Of a DNA stretch of 64,000 nt, positions 1 through 8,420 are shown one piece after another. A program made the position numbers and the translations under genes. Location of the stretch: positions 1 through 64,000 of the forward strand of contig CAYGOT010000016.1 in the NCBI GenBank assembly GCA_964351595.1, in the 5' to 3' direction. The DNA comes from UBA6059 sp964351595. GTDB lineage: Bacteria > Bacteroidota > Bacteroidia > Cytophagales > Cyclobacteriaceae. Below the pieces are notes generated by a model. It did no database searches. It saw nothing but the letters and a program-made list of their open reading frames with translations, and was not told the DNA's origin. Position 1 is the stretch's first letter. Every line of letters begins with the position of its first letter.

Positions 1-908
1 GTCAAGATCTGAACAAGAAATATCTTCAATGGCTAAAAATGAAAACAAAGCAAGAAACGCTTCTTGAAAAGAATTTGAATTATTTCGAGTCAGACCTTAT
101 TCCTAGCATAAGTAAATATTCATATTGCTTTGAAATGGCTCCAAGGTTTGATCTACACATCTCTAATTTCAGAAACACAATCCCAATTTTCGTCGATTAC
201 TGGGATCGCGAAAATGTTTCTCTAACTAAAGAGGCTTACGAAAAATGTCCCTTTCTATTGGTCACTAGTTTAGAGGTGATAAATTTTTTCAAGGCTCACA
301 ATTTTAAGAACAGACTAATTCACTTCCCCATTAGTTTGCCATCCAAATACCGCATTTCACCAGATCAAACATTTGAAAAGAAATATGACATTGTACTAGT
401 TGGACGGCAAAATGCTGTGTTGCTTTCATTCTTACAACGCTACGTCAATCAAAACCCTGAAATTGAGTTCATTCAGGCATTTCAGGAAGGTGGAGAAATA
501 TACTGTTCCAGTAACAAAAGTGGACGAATGGGAAAATGTCATTCCCGCGAGGCATACATGAGTCTATTGCGGGCTACTAGAGTTGCCTTTTATTCAACAC
601 CTGGTATTGATGGAGGAGAACAGCGTACAAATGGGTTTAATCCCGTCACTCCGAGGTTCTTAGAAATACTGTCCGCTGGGTGTCACGTAATAGCCAGGTA
701 CCCTAAGAATTTGGAAACCGAGTTCTTTAATCTCAAGGCTATTTGTCCCGCAATTAATACCTACAGCGAATTTGTGACTCAATTGCATGACGCCCTCCTT
801 CAGCCACCACCTGCTCAAAGGAACTCTGAATATCTGGAGAATCACTATACGTCCAGGAGGATTGCTTCGTTCAAATCTCCATCGTCAGGATTACCATACA
901 CATCTTGA
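1..908 (+). CDS. Glycosyltransferase, 5'-truncated by window edge
   Basis: The reading frame is open through position 1 without a stop, and the residues before the first ATG (39) read like coding sequence, so the true start lies upstream of the window. The C-terminal half resembles CgeB/GT1-like glycosyltransferases: a beta-strand with DIVLVGR, then a block with ERTNGF-type and VTPRFLEILSAGCHV residues typical of the nucleotide-sugar-binding region, and a closing segment ending in HYTSRRI. No signal peptide is visible in what remains. The likely role is transfer of a sugar to a surface polysaccharide or glycoprotein in the cytoplasm; the acceptor cannot be told. Family assignment is moderately sure, substrate unknown. 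Confidence 0.7.
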   Translation, partial: QDLNKKYLQWLKMKTKQETLLEKNLNYFESDLIPSISKYSYCFEMAPRFDLHISNFRNTIPIFVDYWDRENVSLTKEAYEKCPFLLVTSLEVINFFKAHNFKNRLIHFPISLPSKYRISPDQTFEKKYDIVLVGRQNAVLLSFLQRYVNQNPEIEFIQAFQEGGEIYCSSNKSGRMGKCHSREAYMSLLRATRVAFYSTPGIDGGEQRTNGFNPVTPRFLEILSAGCHVIARYPKNLETEFFNLKAICPAINTYSEFVTQLHDALLQPPPAQRNSEYLENHYTSRRIASFKSPSSGLPYTS

Positions 909-1294
909 TGCCCTGACTGATATTACCAATTCGGATGTTCTCATTGGGGTTGTGCTCATTGTTGTCCATATCCTCAGGGTTGGCCGATACATTTCCTTGA
1001 GTCTCTTTAAAGTTTCCAGTAGGACTTCAGAAGGCCGCATTCCATTTCTCCTGAGCTTGAGTAGAAGTACTTACCAGAATGGTAAAAAGTACCAAAAGGG
1101 AAATTCAAGGAGTGTCCATATGATTGGGGTTAGACCTGGCAATACGCATCATTCAGTGAGTGGACAAGTCTTTGTAGATGTACACAGCACACTACATGAC
1201 GCACTTTTTTATGTGTGTATTTAAACCTGTGTACCCTTCAAAGTTCATTGAGAAATAGGAGAACTATAATTAACTTCAATGCAAAACTGCCACT
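909..1294. other. Intergenic region with no supported gene
   Basis: This stretch of about 390 bases follows the glycosyltransferase stop. An overlapping frame stays open from 787 to 1224, but its translation has no domain character and I do not call it. No terminator or repeat is evident. The promoter of the next gene probably lies in its last 100 bases. Confidence 0.4.
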
Positions 1295-2917
1295 GTGAAA
1301 AAAGTATTGATAGGACTCGGGATTGTATTTTTAGCACTCTTGACCCTGTCTAAAATAGCAGAATTGTGGCTGGAAGCGAATCTTCAGTCAATGATCAACG
1401 CCAATCCGGACAGGGCTTATGACGTTTCCTATGAGTCCATGGATTTTCACACCTTTCTTAAAGGAATCACGCTTGACCAAATGCAGATCCAGCCGTTGAA
1501 TATTGACAATGGAACGGTGATTAGAGGATCGGTCAGCCAGGCTACAATCAATGGAGTTGTCTGGCTTGATCTGTTTTTCAATAAACGATTGAACATTGAA
1601 GAAATCAGTTTTAATGCACCAGTTTTTGAGATTACAGTAAGCGAGGATACTACCCGAAAAACAAGTGGTAGGGGAATGCAAGATCTGTTTGGTGATGTCC
1701 TATCCCGGGGAAAGCTTAGCCAGTTTAGTATTTACAATGGATCGGTCTTGATTCTTGAAGGGAGCACCGGTGGTGTCTTAGGACAAATCAAGAAAATGAA
1801 CATTTTCGCGGATGGGTTGCAAACAGATATAGTCCAGCTGAATCATCTCATCCCTTTCGAACTTAAGTCATTGGCTACTACGATAGATACTGCCTTTTTC
1901 CAAATCAACGAATACACGAATATCTCCATTGGTGAATTTGATTATGATACCAAGAAAGGGCATTTGAAGCTGCAAAATATCTCGGTGACCTTCACTGAAG
2001 ACTGGAAAAAAGTGAGCAAACGCATCGGGAAGCAGATTGACCTCATCACTTTTGCTCTGGATGAATTGTCAATCAACGGATTAGAATCGTCAAGCAGCTT
2101 CTATTCTGATCTCGATATTAAAGCAGGGTCTGTAAATATCAGTGGCCTTGATCTACACGACCACCGCGACAAGAATGTACCTCGACCCCCGGATACTGAA
2201 AAGCCCATGTTTGAGGGAATGATAGAGGCTATACCTATAGTGCTGAAAATAGACACCATCAACTTGAAAGATGTCAATCTTAGCTACACAGAGCTCGGCG
2301 AGGATAAGACTCAAGCAGGTACCGCCAACTTCAATGATATCAATGGCGTCATTACCGGCATCACAACCATCCAGGAACTACAGCAGGAATACGGTCACTT
2401 CACTGCATCACTCAATGCCAAACTCAACGGTGTGGCGGCTATGAAGGTGAAACTAGAAGTACCTTATGAACAGGAGGCTTTTACCGTAACTACCACAGTG
2501 GGGCCCATGGATTTTGCAATGCTCAACACTTCATCTATTCCGATGGCTGATATTGAGTTTGAGTCAGGCCAAATGGAAAAAATGGAATTTCACATGACAG
2601 CCTCCAGGACATCAAGTGAGAATAGAATGGTACTTGACTATCGTGACCTGAAAATGGGAGTCATCAAGGACACAAAAAAAGAAGCGGGTAAAAAGAAGGA
2701 GTTATTTTCAACTATTGCTAACAGTGCTGTACGAGCTGACAATCTACCTGATGATAAGAAGTATGTCATAGCTGAATACACGTCTGAGCGCAACATCTAT
2801 AGAGGACCATTCAACTTTATTTGGCAGGGTGTCAAAGATGGTATGGCTCATATCATCCCGGTAGGCTCTGTTCGAATGGTAATCGGCGCAACCGGTAAAA
2901 AGAAGAAAGGTAAATGA
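1295..2917 (+). CDS. AsmA/DUF748-like membrane-anchored protein
   Basis: The 540-residue protein starts at a GTG. Residues 4-23 form one hydrophobic anchor, followed by a long extracytoplasmic part rich in beta-strand with repeated ISF/INGL/LDLF-type strands, as in AsmA, DUF748 and TamB-like proteins. Those families form long beta-groove structures linked to lipid transport or outer-membrane biogenesis. The opening pattern, an anchor followed by a short helix and a 'YDVSYESMDFHTFLKGITLD' strand, fits AsmA-like N-termini. The C-terminus is lysine-rich (KKKKGK). It stands alone, with about 270 non-coding bases after it. The family call is tentative because it rests on overall pattern, not a catalytic motif. 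Confidence 0.5.
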   Translation: MKKVLIGLGIVFLALLTLSKIAELWLEANLQSMINANPDRAYDVSYESMDFHTFLKGITLDQMQIQPLNIDNGTVIRGSVSQATINGVVWLDLFFNKRLNIEEISFNAPVFEITVSEDTTRKTSGRGMQDLFGDVLSRGKLSQFSIYNGSVLILEGSTGGVLGQIKKMNIFADGLQTDIVQLNHLIPFELKSLATTIDTAFFQINEYTNISIGEFDYDTKKGHLKLQNISVTFTEDWKKVSKRIGKQIDLITFALDELSINGLESSSSFYSDLDIKAGSVNISGLDLHDHRDKNVPRPPDTEKPMFEGMIEAIPIVLKIDTINLKDVNLSYTELGEDKTQAGTANFNDINGVITGITTIQELQQEYGHFTASLNAKLNGVAAMKVKLEVPYEQEAFTVTTTVGPMDFAMLNTSSIPMADIEFESGQMEKMEFHMTASRTSSENRMVLDYRDLKMGVIKDTKKEAGKKKELFSTIANSAVRADNLPDDKKYVIAEYTSERNIYRGPFNFIWQGVKDGMAHIIPVGSVRMVIGATGKKKKGK

Positions 2918-3183
2918 TACACAGAATAGTCTGAGAGTGCCTGTCAAAGGGTCCAAGACGGGTACATAAAACCTTTGATAAAAAACTGTTAGCAGTTGCT
3001 CTCTCAAGTATTATAATTTTTGGAGTCATCGCTTAACTTACAAAATCCATCGTGTGAGTAGAGATATACTCCTGTTTTCAGAGCGGCTATATATTTTTCA
3101 TCCGTCATAGACTGGTAAGTTCAAAGCCGTCAAAATTTATTAGCCTGAACCTGTTGTCGGCTCCAATTTGACAGTGTTGTTTA

Positions 3184-4230
3184 ATGAAAATGCAAGTATT
3201 CACATCTCTCCTGGTGCTGTTTGGAACCCTACTGCTTAGCACCACTGCCTGTGCTCAATCGGAAGTGGAGATCAGAGCTAACGAGGATCAAATATCTACA
3301 CCAACATGGCGCGCTCTTGGTCCTGTACTTGGCAATCATATCCAGGAGACGTCAGGTATCAATATCAATGAAGAACTGTCTGAACAATACAACATTGAAT
3401 ATAGCTCCTTGAGGAAATTTTTAATTTACACGCTCAATTATACCTCCATGGATCTGAGTCACGCTAAGGTCAACTATCGCTACCCTCATTATAATACCGA
3501 CTCCATCCAGGGAGACTTCAGCGAGTTAGCGGCGCTCGGACTAATCGAAGAAGCTTCTTCGGAAAGCTATCGGGCCACCGCAGATGGTATGGAGATTCTG
3601 GATACATACTGGCAGCTTCGTCTTGAACAGGCAGCAGCCTACGATGTGGTGGATCAGGCCTATCTCGAAATATTCAATTCTGTCCTTCAGAAAATCATCA
3701 ACGAGGCTACCCTCATGGAAGGCAGTCGGTCGGTGCGCGTACGACTATCAGGTCGACCGGACAACTTCGAAGAGTTACCCTTGGTCATTCAAGTCAGCGA
3801 ACGACTCAAAGAATACACCGCCTTCATCAATGACATGAGCCACTACAAATACGATCACCTTCTACAATCCCCGCAGGGTGAGCCGTGGGCAGATTTGCAG
3901 CTCAGTCCTATGGCGAAAGAGCTGATGAGCGCCTCCCGTGATGGTAGGGTTTATGAAATACCACACTGCTACGACCAACCCAACTGGCGAATGGGCAAAG
4001 AAGGTTGCGACACAGCCATCAATGAGTTAATAGATATGGGCTTTGTCCAAACACAGGAAGGTACCATGATCCAAACTGAGGCGGGAGCTAAAATCTCAGC
4101 CATCGCCGAAGCGCTGAATGATCAGATGCGTTACTCAGCCTGGAGGAGCATCACCATGGCGGAATATGAACTCTTTGTTGAGGGAATCAATTGGGTGTTG
4201 GGAAACCTACAGTCTATCAGTAATGACTAG
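3184..4230 (+). CDS. Exported protein with two winged-helix-like repeats, function unknown
   Basis: The 348-residue protein has an N-terminal signal sequence (about residues 1-25) ending in TTACAQ. The Cys could be a lipobox cysteine, or cleavage could fall after ACA. The mature part contains two segments with a MarR-like winged-helix pattern: one around residues 110-135 (LAALGLIEEA ... YRATADGMEIL) and one around 275-305 (LIDMGFVQTQ ... IQTEAGAKI). Each is preceded by helical sequence. This arrangement recalls duplicated-HTH proteins, but those are cytoplasmic, so finding it behind a signal peptide is odd. I do not recognise a named family and assign no function. Confidence 0.5.
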   Translation: MKMQVFTSLLVLFGTLLLSTTACAQSEVEIRANEDQISTPTWRALGPVLGNHIQETSGININEELSEQYNIEYSSLRKFLIYTLNYTSMDLSHAKVNYRYPHYNTDSIQGDFSELAALGLIEEASSESYRATADGMEILDTYWQLRLEQAAAYDVVDQAYLEIFNSVLQKIINEATLMEGSRSVRVRLSGRPDNFEELPLVIQVSERLKEYTAFINDMSHYKYDHLLQSPQGEPWADLQLSPMAKELMSASRDGRVYEIPHCYDQPNWRMGKEGCDTAINELIDMGFVQTQEGTMIQTEAGAKISAIAEALNDQMRYSAWRSITMAEYELFVEGINWVLGNLQSISND

Positions 4231-4535
4231 ACAGTCTTAATTGTAGTAATAGGGCAAAGACAAACGGCTTACAACCGAATCCCAGAAGTCGATATGGCCA
4301 TTATATCTAATCATCTTAGCGCATACCATATTATTCACAATCCAGTCAGATGATCATGTAACTAGAATCGCACTGTCGGAAGAGAGGGATAGAGGTTCGA
4401 GGTGTGCCTACTTTATACTAAATTGTCGTCTAAGCGGTTAGCGCATAGTACAAGATCTAACAATTCGTTAACCAAATAGAGGATTTAAAATTGCGATCTG
4501 TACATAACACTTGCTGAAATAATCAATAGGTCGAC
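4231..4535. other. Intergenic region without recognisable features
   Basis: About 305 bases separate the exported winged-helix-like gene from the TetR gene. I see no ORF, repeat or convincing hairpin. The TetR promoter and any operator should lie near its 3' end, but no palindrome stands out. Confidence 0.4.
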
Positions 4536-5102
4536 ATGAAAGAGCAATGGCTTGAACATGGGTACGAGAATTTTGCTTTAGAAGGACCCGATCAATTAAG
4601 CATCAATCAGATTGCAAAGCGAATTGGTGCCTCCCGTTCCAACTTCTACCACTACTTCGGTGATACGGACATGTTCATCGACAGACTGCTGGAGAAGCAT
4701 TGGCAAATAAGCCTAGAGTTCAATAGCCAAGGTAAGAACACTTGCAGGCAAATGATCCCGGACCTCTACGAGGCATTAGCCCAACATCCGATTCCATTGC
4801 GGTTCAGCCGTCAACTGTTTACCAACCGCCATATTCCAAGGTTTAATTATCTATACGAAAAGACATTCGACCTCAATGCCAGCGCCTTTGGACTCGACTT
4901 GTTTGCCGCGCACTTGAGGCTAGAATTGCCCCGTGCAGACCTACACAATCTTTATAAGACGCTTGGAGAAGCCTGGTACTCCCGCCTTGATCCCGAAGAC
5001 CTCTCTGCCGCCACCATGCAGCGACATTCTGAAGAAGTCATGGCTTCACTTTCCTCTCTTATTAAGTCTGACCTTTTTACTACCGTAAAACACGCCGTTT
5101 GA
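4536..5102 (+). CDS. TetR/AcrR family transcriptional regulator
   Basis: This is a 188-residue cytoplasmic DNA-binding protein. The N-terminal helix-turn-helix is clear: LSINQIAKRIGASRSNFYHYFGD (about residues 21-43) is the TetR recognition helix with the FYHYF signature. It begins a few residues shorter than most TetR proteins. The C-terminal ligand or dimer region is divergent. It lies 150 bases upstream of, and points toward, the exported-protein cluster that starts at 5255, so it may control that cluster. This is inferred from position only. Confidence 0.85.
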   Translation: MKEQWLEHGYENFALEGPDQLSINQIAKRIGASRSNFYHYFGDTDMFIDRLLEKHWQISLEFNSQGKNTCRQMIPDLYEALAQHPIPLRFSRQLFTNRHIPRFNYLYEKTFDLNASAFGLDLFAAHLRLELPRADLHNLYKTLGEAWYSRLDPEDLSAATMQRHSEEVMASLSSLIKSDLFTTVKHAV

Positions 5103-5254
5103 GCGCATATATATCTCTATCCAGTAGACAGGGTTGTCTATAATCGGAGCACGTTTATCCCTAAATTAGATAGGCGGTTTTAAGAGAACCACCGCACAGC
5201 CACCGTGACCAAAAACGTCAGGCTAAATAGCGTATTAAAGAATATAATGAGACA

Positions 5255-5995
5255 ATGAAATCAATACTCAGAACAGTGATGATGGTGTTCTTAATGATCA
5301 CAGCAAATGCGGCTACAGCACAGGTGTTTCGCATTTCAACTTTTGGTCAAGAAAGTATATTGTTCGGCGATTTTACGAAAAAAGAGATTAATAATCCGGG
5401 TGCTGGATATGTTGACTATGCTACACCCGGAGGTCTGGAGTTTAACTATTACCCTAAGAATAAGCTCGGGTTTGGCGTGCGGTGGACCGTTGCATCCTAC
5501 GAACGTGACCTTGACTCCTATGAGCGTGATTTGAAACGTGAGCTCAACATGAGCAATAATACATTTCACCTAACACAGCCGTTTGCCTATTGGGCCATAG
5601 GGTCTGACATAGGTCTATCCTATGTGCTGGATCTAAATGAAAAATGGCAAATAGAACCTTATATCTATTTAGGTTTTAAAGTACTCTATATAGAAAATAT
5701 TGATGCGATCTATTCTGATACTGGCACGACATTTCAATATCAGGTAGAATCACCAATTTTCGTTGGGTTTAGCTATGCTCCAGGAGCCAAAGTTCATTGG
5801 AATGTCGCCAAGCGATTTGGCTTGTATTTTTCATTGGAATATCAGGGGGCGGCTTTCGCCAAAGATGATGAGACAAGGATCAGCTTTAGTACAAACACAT
5901 TGAATATTACATCATTCGAGCGATCATACGGAATCAACTCGTTGAATATCGGACTTGGTTTGGCAGTGAGATTTGGAAAAGGTCTTGAGCAATAA
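5255..5995 (+). CDS. Outer-membrane beta-barrel protein
   Basis: The 246-residue protein has a signal peptide at residues 1-23 (a hydrophobic run ending ATAQ). The mature part alternates aromatic and polar residues in strands separated by turns (GFGVRWTVASY, IGLSYVLDL, WQIEPYIYLGFKVLY, LNIGLGLAVRFG), as in small Bacteroidota barrels. The final strand ends close to the C-terminus. It opens a same-strand series that runs to 12060, with the next frame only 5 bases on, so an operon is likely. Ligand or function cannot be told. Confidence 0.6.
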   Translation: MKSILRTVMMVFLMITANAATAQVFRISTFGQESILFGDFTKKEINNPGAGYVDYATPGGLEFNYYPKNKLGFGVRWTVASYERDLDSYERDLKRELNMSNNTFHLTQPFAYWAIGSDIGLSYVLDLNEKWQIEPYIYLGFKVLYIENIDAIYSDTGTTFQYQVESPIFVGFSYAPGAKVHWNVAKRFGLYFSLEYQGAAFAKDDETRISFSTNTLNITSFERSYGINSLNIGLGLAVRFGKGLEQ

Positions 5996-6000
5996 AAGTC

Positions 6001-6144
6001 ATGTACCCAACCAAACACATCAGCTCTAGAATTGAGGTAACGAGCCTGCTATCCTCGACCGTGTTGTTTACGTCTGCTTCAGAGGTAGCACTCTATGAGG
6101 ATCGTGAGATAAGGGAAACTAAAGCAATACAATCCTCCAATTAT
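6001..6144 (+). pseudogene. Degenerate duplicate of a signal-peptide-coding leader
   Basis: These 48 codons are open and in frame with the next gene, but they encode an unlikely extension in front of a normal signal peptide. Residues 6-31 align without gaps to the signal peptide of the alkylsulfatase-like protein encoded at 6555 (about 14 of 26 identical, including LLSS and SAS). The DNA also aligns ungapped. I read it as a decayed copy of that gene's 5' end. It might still be translated as an N-terminal extension. Confidence 0.35.
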
Positions 6145-6552
6145 ATGTACGCAACCAAATGGTTTCTAAGTATAATTCTGATCATTGCCTCCTTTTCACT
6201 ACAAGCTCAAGGTGATTCCCAAGAAGACCTATCACAACAGGCGACCAACCCATTGGTTGACCAGATGAGCCGCCAGTTTCAAAACAACCTGAATATCAAT
6301 AAAGGGTATGATAATAGAGCGCCAATTGTCACAGCCGACTTGACGGCTGACCCAGATGATCGATGGATTGTACCTGTGGGTGCAGGAGCAGGCAAGGTGG
6401 TAATACTTGGAGGTAAGCTCCCCGTGAATTTGCAAACCCAGCTTTATAAAAATGTGGTTCGTTCGGATTTTGGTCCCGAATGGCAGTGGAGGTTCCAGCT
6501 ACAGATATTATTACCAAAAAACATAACCAAATTGAATAACATAAAACTCTGA
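6145..6552 (+). pseudogene. Internally deleted outer-membrane transporter-like gene
   Basis: I place the start at the ATG at 6145, where a clean signal peptide begins (MYATKWF ... LQAQ). The 135-residue product has the beginning of a known Bacteroidota 'transporter' or neuromodulation-type barrel (ATNPLVDQMSRQFQNN) fused directly to that family's terminal block (ADPDDRWIVPVGAGAGKV ... LPVNLQTQLYKNVV ... WRFQLQILLPK). Full members are, from memory, about 270-300 residues, so the central half appears deleted with the frame kept. It sits between the barrel gene and the alkylsulfatase-like gene. It could be a non-functional remnant or a small secreted protein. Confidence 0.55.
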
Positions 6553-6554
6553 AT

Positions 6555-8402
6555 ATGAAATACATCAGCCAACTAATCGCGAAAAGTATGCTATTGAGCT
6601 CTTTTACCTTGTTTGCGTCGGCATCCTTAGTAGCTCAGGAATTATCGCCATACATGGGTGGCGAAGTAGAGCTCGCAGAAGCTCCCAACGGAGCGATAAC
6701 AAACAAGCGCCTACTTGACGGCATTGAAAAAGTCGCCTGGGTTGAGCCTTCCATAGAACAGCCAGCCGAAGGGATATGGGTACTTGGAGGCTATGGCTTA
6801 GCACCAATATCGATCATTGATACCGAAGAAGGTCTGATTGCTTTCGATTGCGGAGACACCAAACATGATGGCGAAATTTTACTAGAAGCGATTCGTACAG
6901 TCAGTGATAAACCCATTAAAGCAATTATTTACGGACATTCACATACTGCTTTTGGTGCGGGTGTATTCGCAGAGAGTAATGAGGATATTATGATCATCGG
7001 CCATCCCGATCTTAACGCTGTGGTTGAATCTAATATGAAGGCAGCAGGATTTCCTGCCTATTTCCCCGAGATCGGACCCTACCTAACAGCTAGAGGTTTA
7101 ATTCAATTCAATGCCTTTATGCCGAAAGAAGGTCCAGATGCGTTTGTCGTGAACACTACGTTTCCTGAAGACTTTACCTTAGATTTTTTACCCGTAAATA
7201 CACCTGTTGAGGATGGTCAGGAGATGACTGTACTAGGTCAGAAAATGCAGTTTTTCACCAAATATGGCTCTGATGATAAAGTGCATACCACTGTTTGGCT
7301 TCCTGAACGGAAAATTCTGTTTACCACGATGCTGTGGTCAAGTCCACCTCAATTGTATTCGGTACGCGGTGATGTTTTTCGCGATCCACGCCTATGGATC
7401 AAGGGACTAAAATTTAATCGTGATTTAGAGCCAGAAGTGCTCATTTCAGCAGCGGCTAAACCGGTAGTTGGGAAAGAAGAAGTGGCAAAACGATTAGAAG
7501 GGTATTTAGATGGGGCAAGTTTTGTGCTTGACCAAACCCTGCGCGGAATCCTTGGTGGAAAAACACCAGATGAATTGCGTCACCTAGTTCAGCTTCCTGA
7601 ATACTTGAAAGAGATACCTAACAATCTTGAAAATTATGGTGAGATTTCATCTTATCCTCCTGCTATCTATTATCAATCTGTTGGTTGGTATGACAATGAC
7701 GCAGCTGGCCTTGCGCCTGTTGCTCCTTTAGACGAAGCTCAGCGTATTGTTCCTTTAATGGGAGGACGAGATAAAGTCTTGGCAGCCGCCAAAGAAGCAA
7801 TGGATAAGAAAGAGTACTCCTGGGCCGCCCAGTTGGTAAATTATCTCTATCGCTTAGATCCAACTGATGAAGACGCAAGAAAAATAAAAGCAGAGGCACT
7901 TCGGCAGATGGCCTATGTTTCCACAGGTTCAAATAACCGTGCACATCTGATGTCGCAAGCATTGGCTTTAGAAGGAAAAGTGACCATTCCTACGGTAATA
8001 CCTCCAGCACCAGAAACCATCAACGCTTTTCCAAGCACCTTTGTCGATTATTTCAGAGTTCGGATCAATCCCGCAAAAAGTGGTGAAACGAATGAACTAA
8101 TTCGATTTGACTTTGACGATGGTACAAGTGCAGGATTGCATGTGAGGCGTGCGGTAGCAGAATTTATTGAGAATCTTGAAACCTACCCCTCCGAACCCGA
8201 TCAGGTGCTAAAATTGTCAGGGGAAGCATGGGCAAAGGTGTATTTGAGTGCCGAGCCCATTCAATCTTTAATAGAGAATGGAGAAATCAAACTAACGAAA
8301 GGGGATGCCAGAGAAGTTGTTCGTGTACTCGAATTGTTTGATCGATATGACCCGGAAAGCGCGGTAATCATTCCTTCCACTCTAGTGCAAGATCATAAGT
8401 AG
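6555..8402 (+). CDS. Alkylsulfatase-family metallo-beta-lactamase-fold protein with degraded metal site
   Basis: The 615-residue protein has a signal peptide at 1-27. Architecture follows BDS1/SdsA1 alkylsulfatases: a metallo-beta-lactamase fold (about 70-320), a helical dimerisation region, and a C-terminal SCP2-like domain (about 490-610). Family landmarks WLPERKILF, LYSVRG and RDPRLW are present. The active-site motif, HxHxDH in the family, reads HSHTAF at 128-133, so only two histidines remain. The later segment that supplies acidic ligands reads TTMLWSSPP, and the position of the last histidine reads SAAAKPVVG. Hydrolysis of alkyl sulfates by the known mechanism is therefore doubtful; a binding or altered catalytic role is possible. 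The next gene starts 18 bases after. Confidence 0.75.
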   Translation: MKYISQLIAKSMLLSSFTLFASASLVAQELSPYMGGEVELAEAPNGAITNKRLLDGIEKVAWVEPSIEQPAEGIWVLGGYGLAPISIIDTEEGLIAFDCGDTKHDGEILLEAIRTVSDKPIKAIIYGHSHTAFGAGVFAESNEDIMIIGHPDLNAVVESNMKAAGFPAYFPEIGPYLTARGLIQFNAFMPKEGPDAFVVNTTFPEDFTLDFLPVNTPVEDGQEMTVLGQKMQFFTKYGSDDKVHTTVWLPERKILFTTMLWSSPPQLYSVRGDVFRDPRLWIKGLKFNRDLEPEVLISAAAKPVVGKEEVAKRLEGYLDGASFVLDQTLRGILGGKTPDELRHLVQLPEYLKEIPNNLENYGEISSYPPAIYYQSVGWYDNDAAGLAPVAPLDEAQRIVPLMGGRDKVLAAAKEAMDKKEYSWAAQLVNYLYRLDPTDEDARKIKAEALRQMAYVSTGSNNRAHLMSQALALEGKVTIPTVIPPAPETINAFPSTFVDYFRVRINPAKSGETNELIRFDFDDGTSAGLHVRRAVAEFIENLETYPSEPDQVLKLSGEAWAKVYLSAEPIQSLIENGEIKLTKGDAREVVRVLELFDRYDPESAVIIPSTLVQDHK

Positions 8403-8420
8403 AAACAGGTTCTCCGAAAA

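Noticed and set aside
787..1224. Open frame overlapping the glycosyltransferase end
   Set aside because: Its translation has no domain character, and the glycosyltransferase ends naturally after HYTSRRI; a frameshift is possible but not supported.
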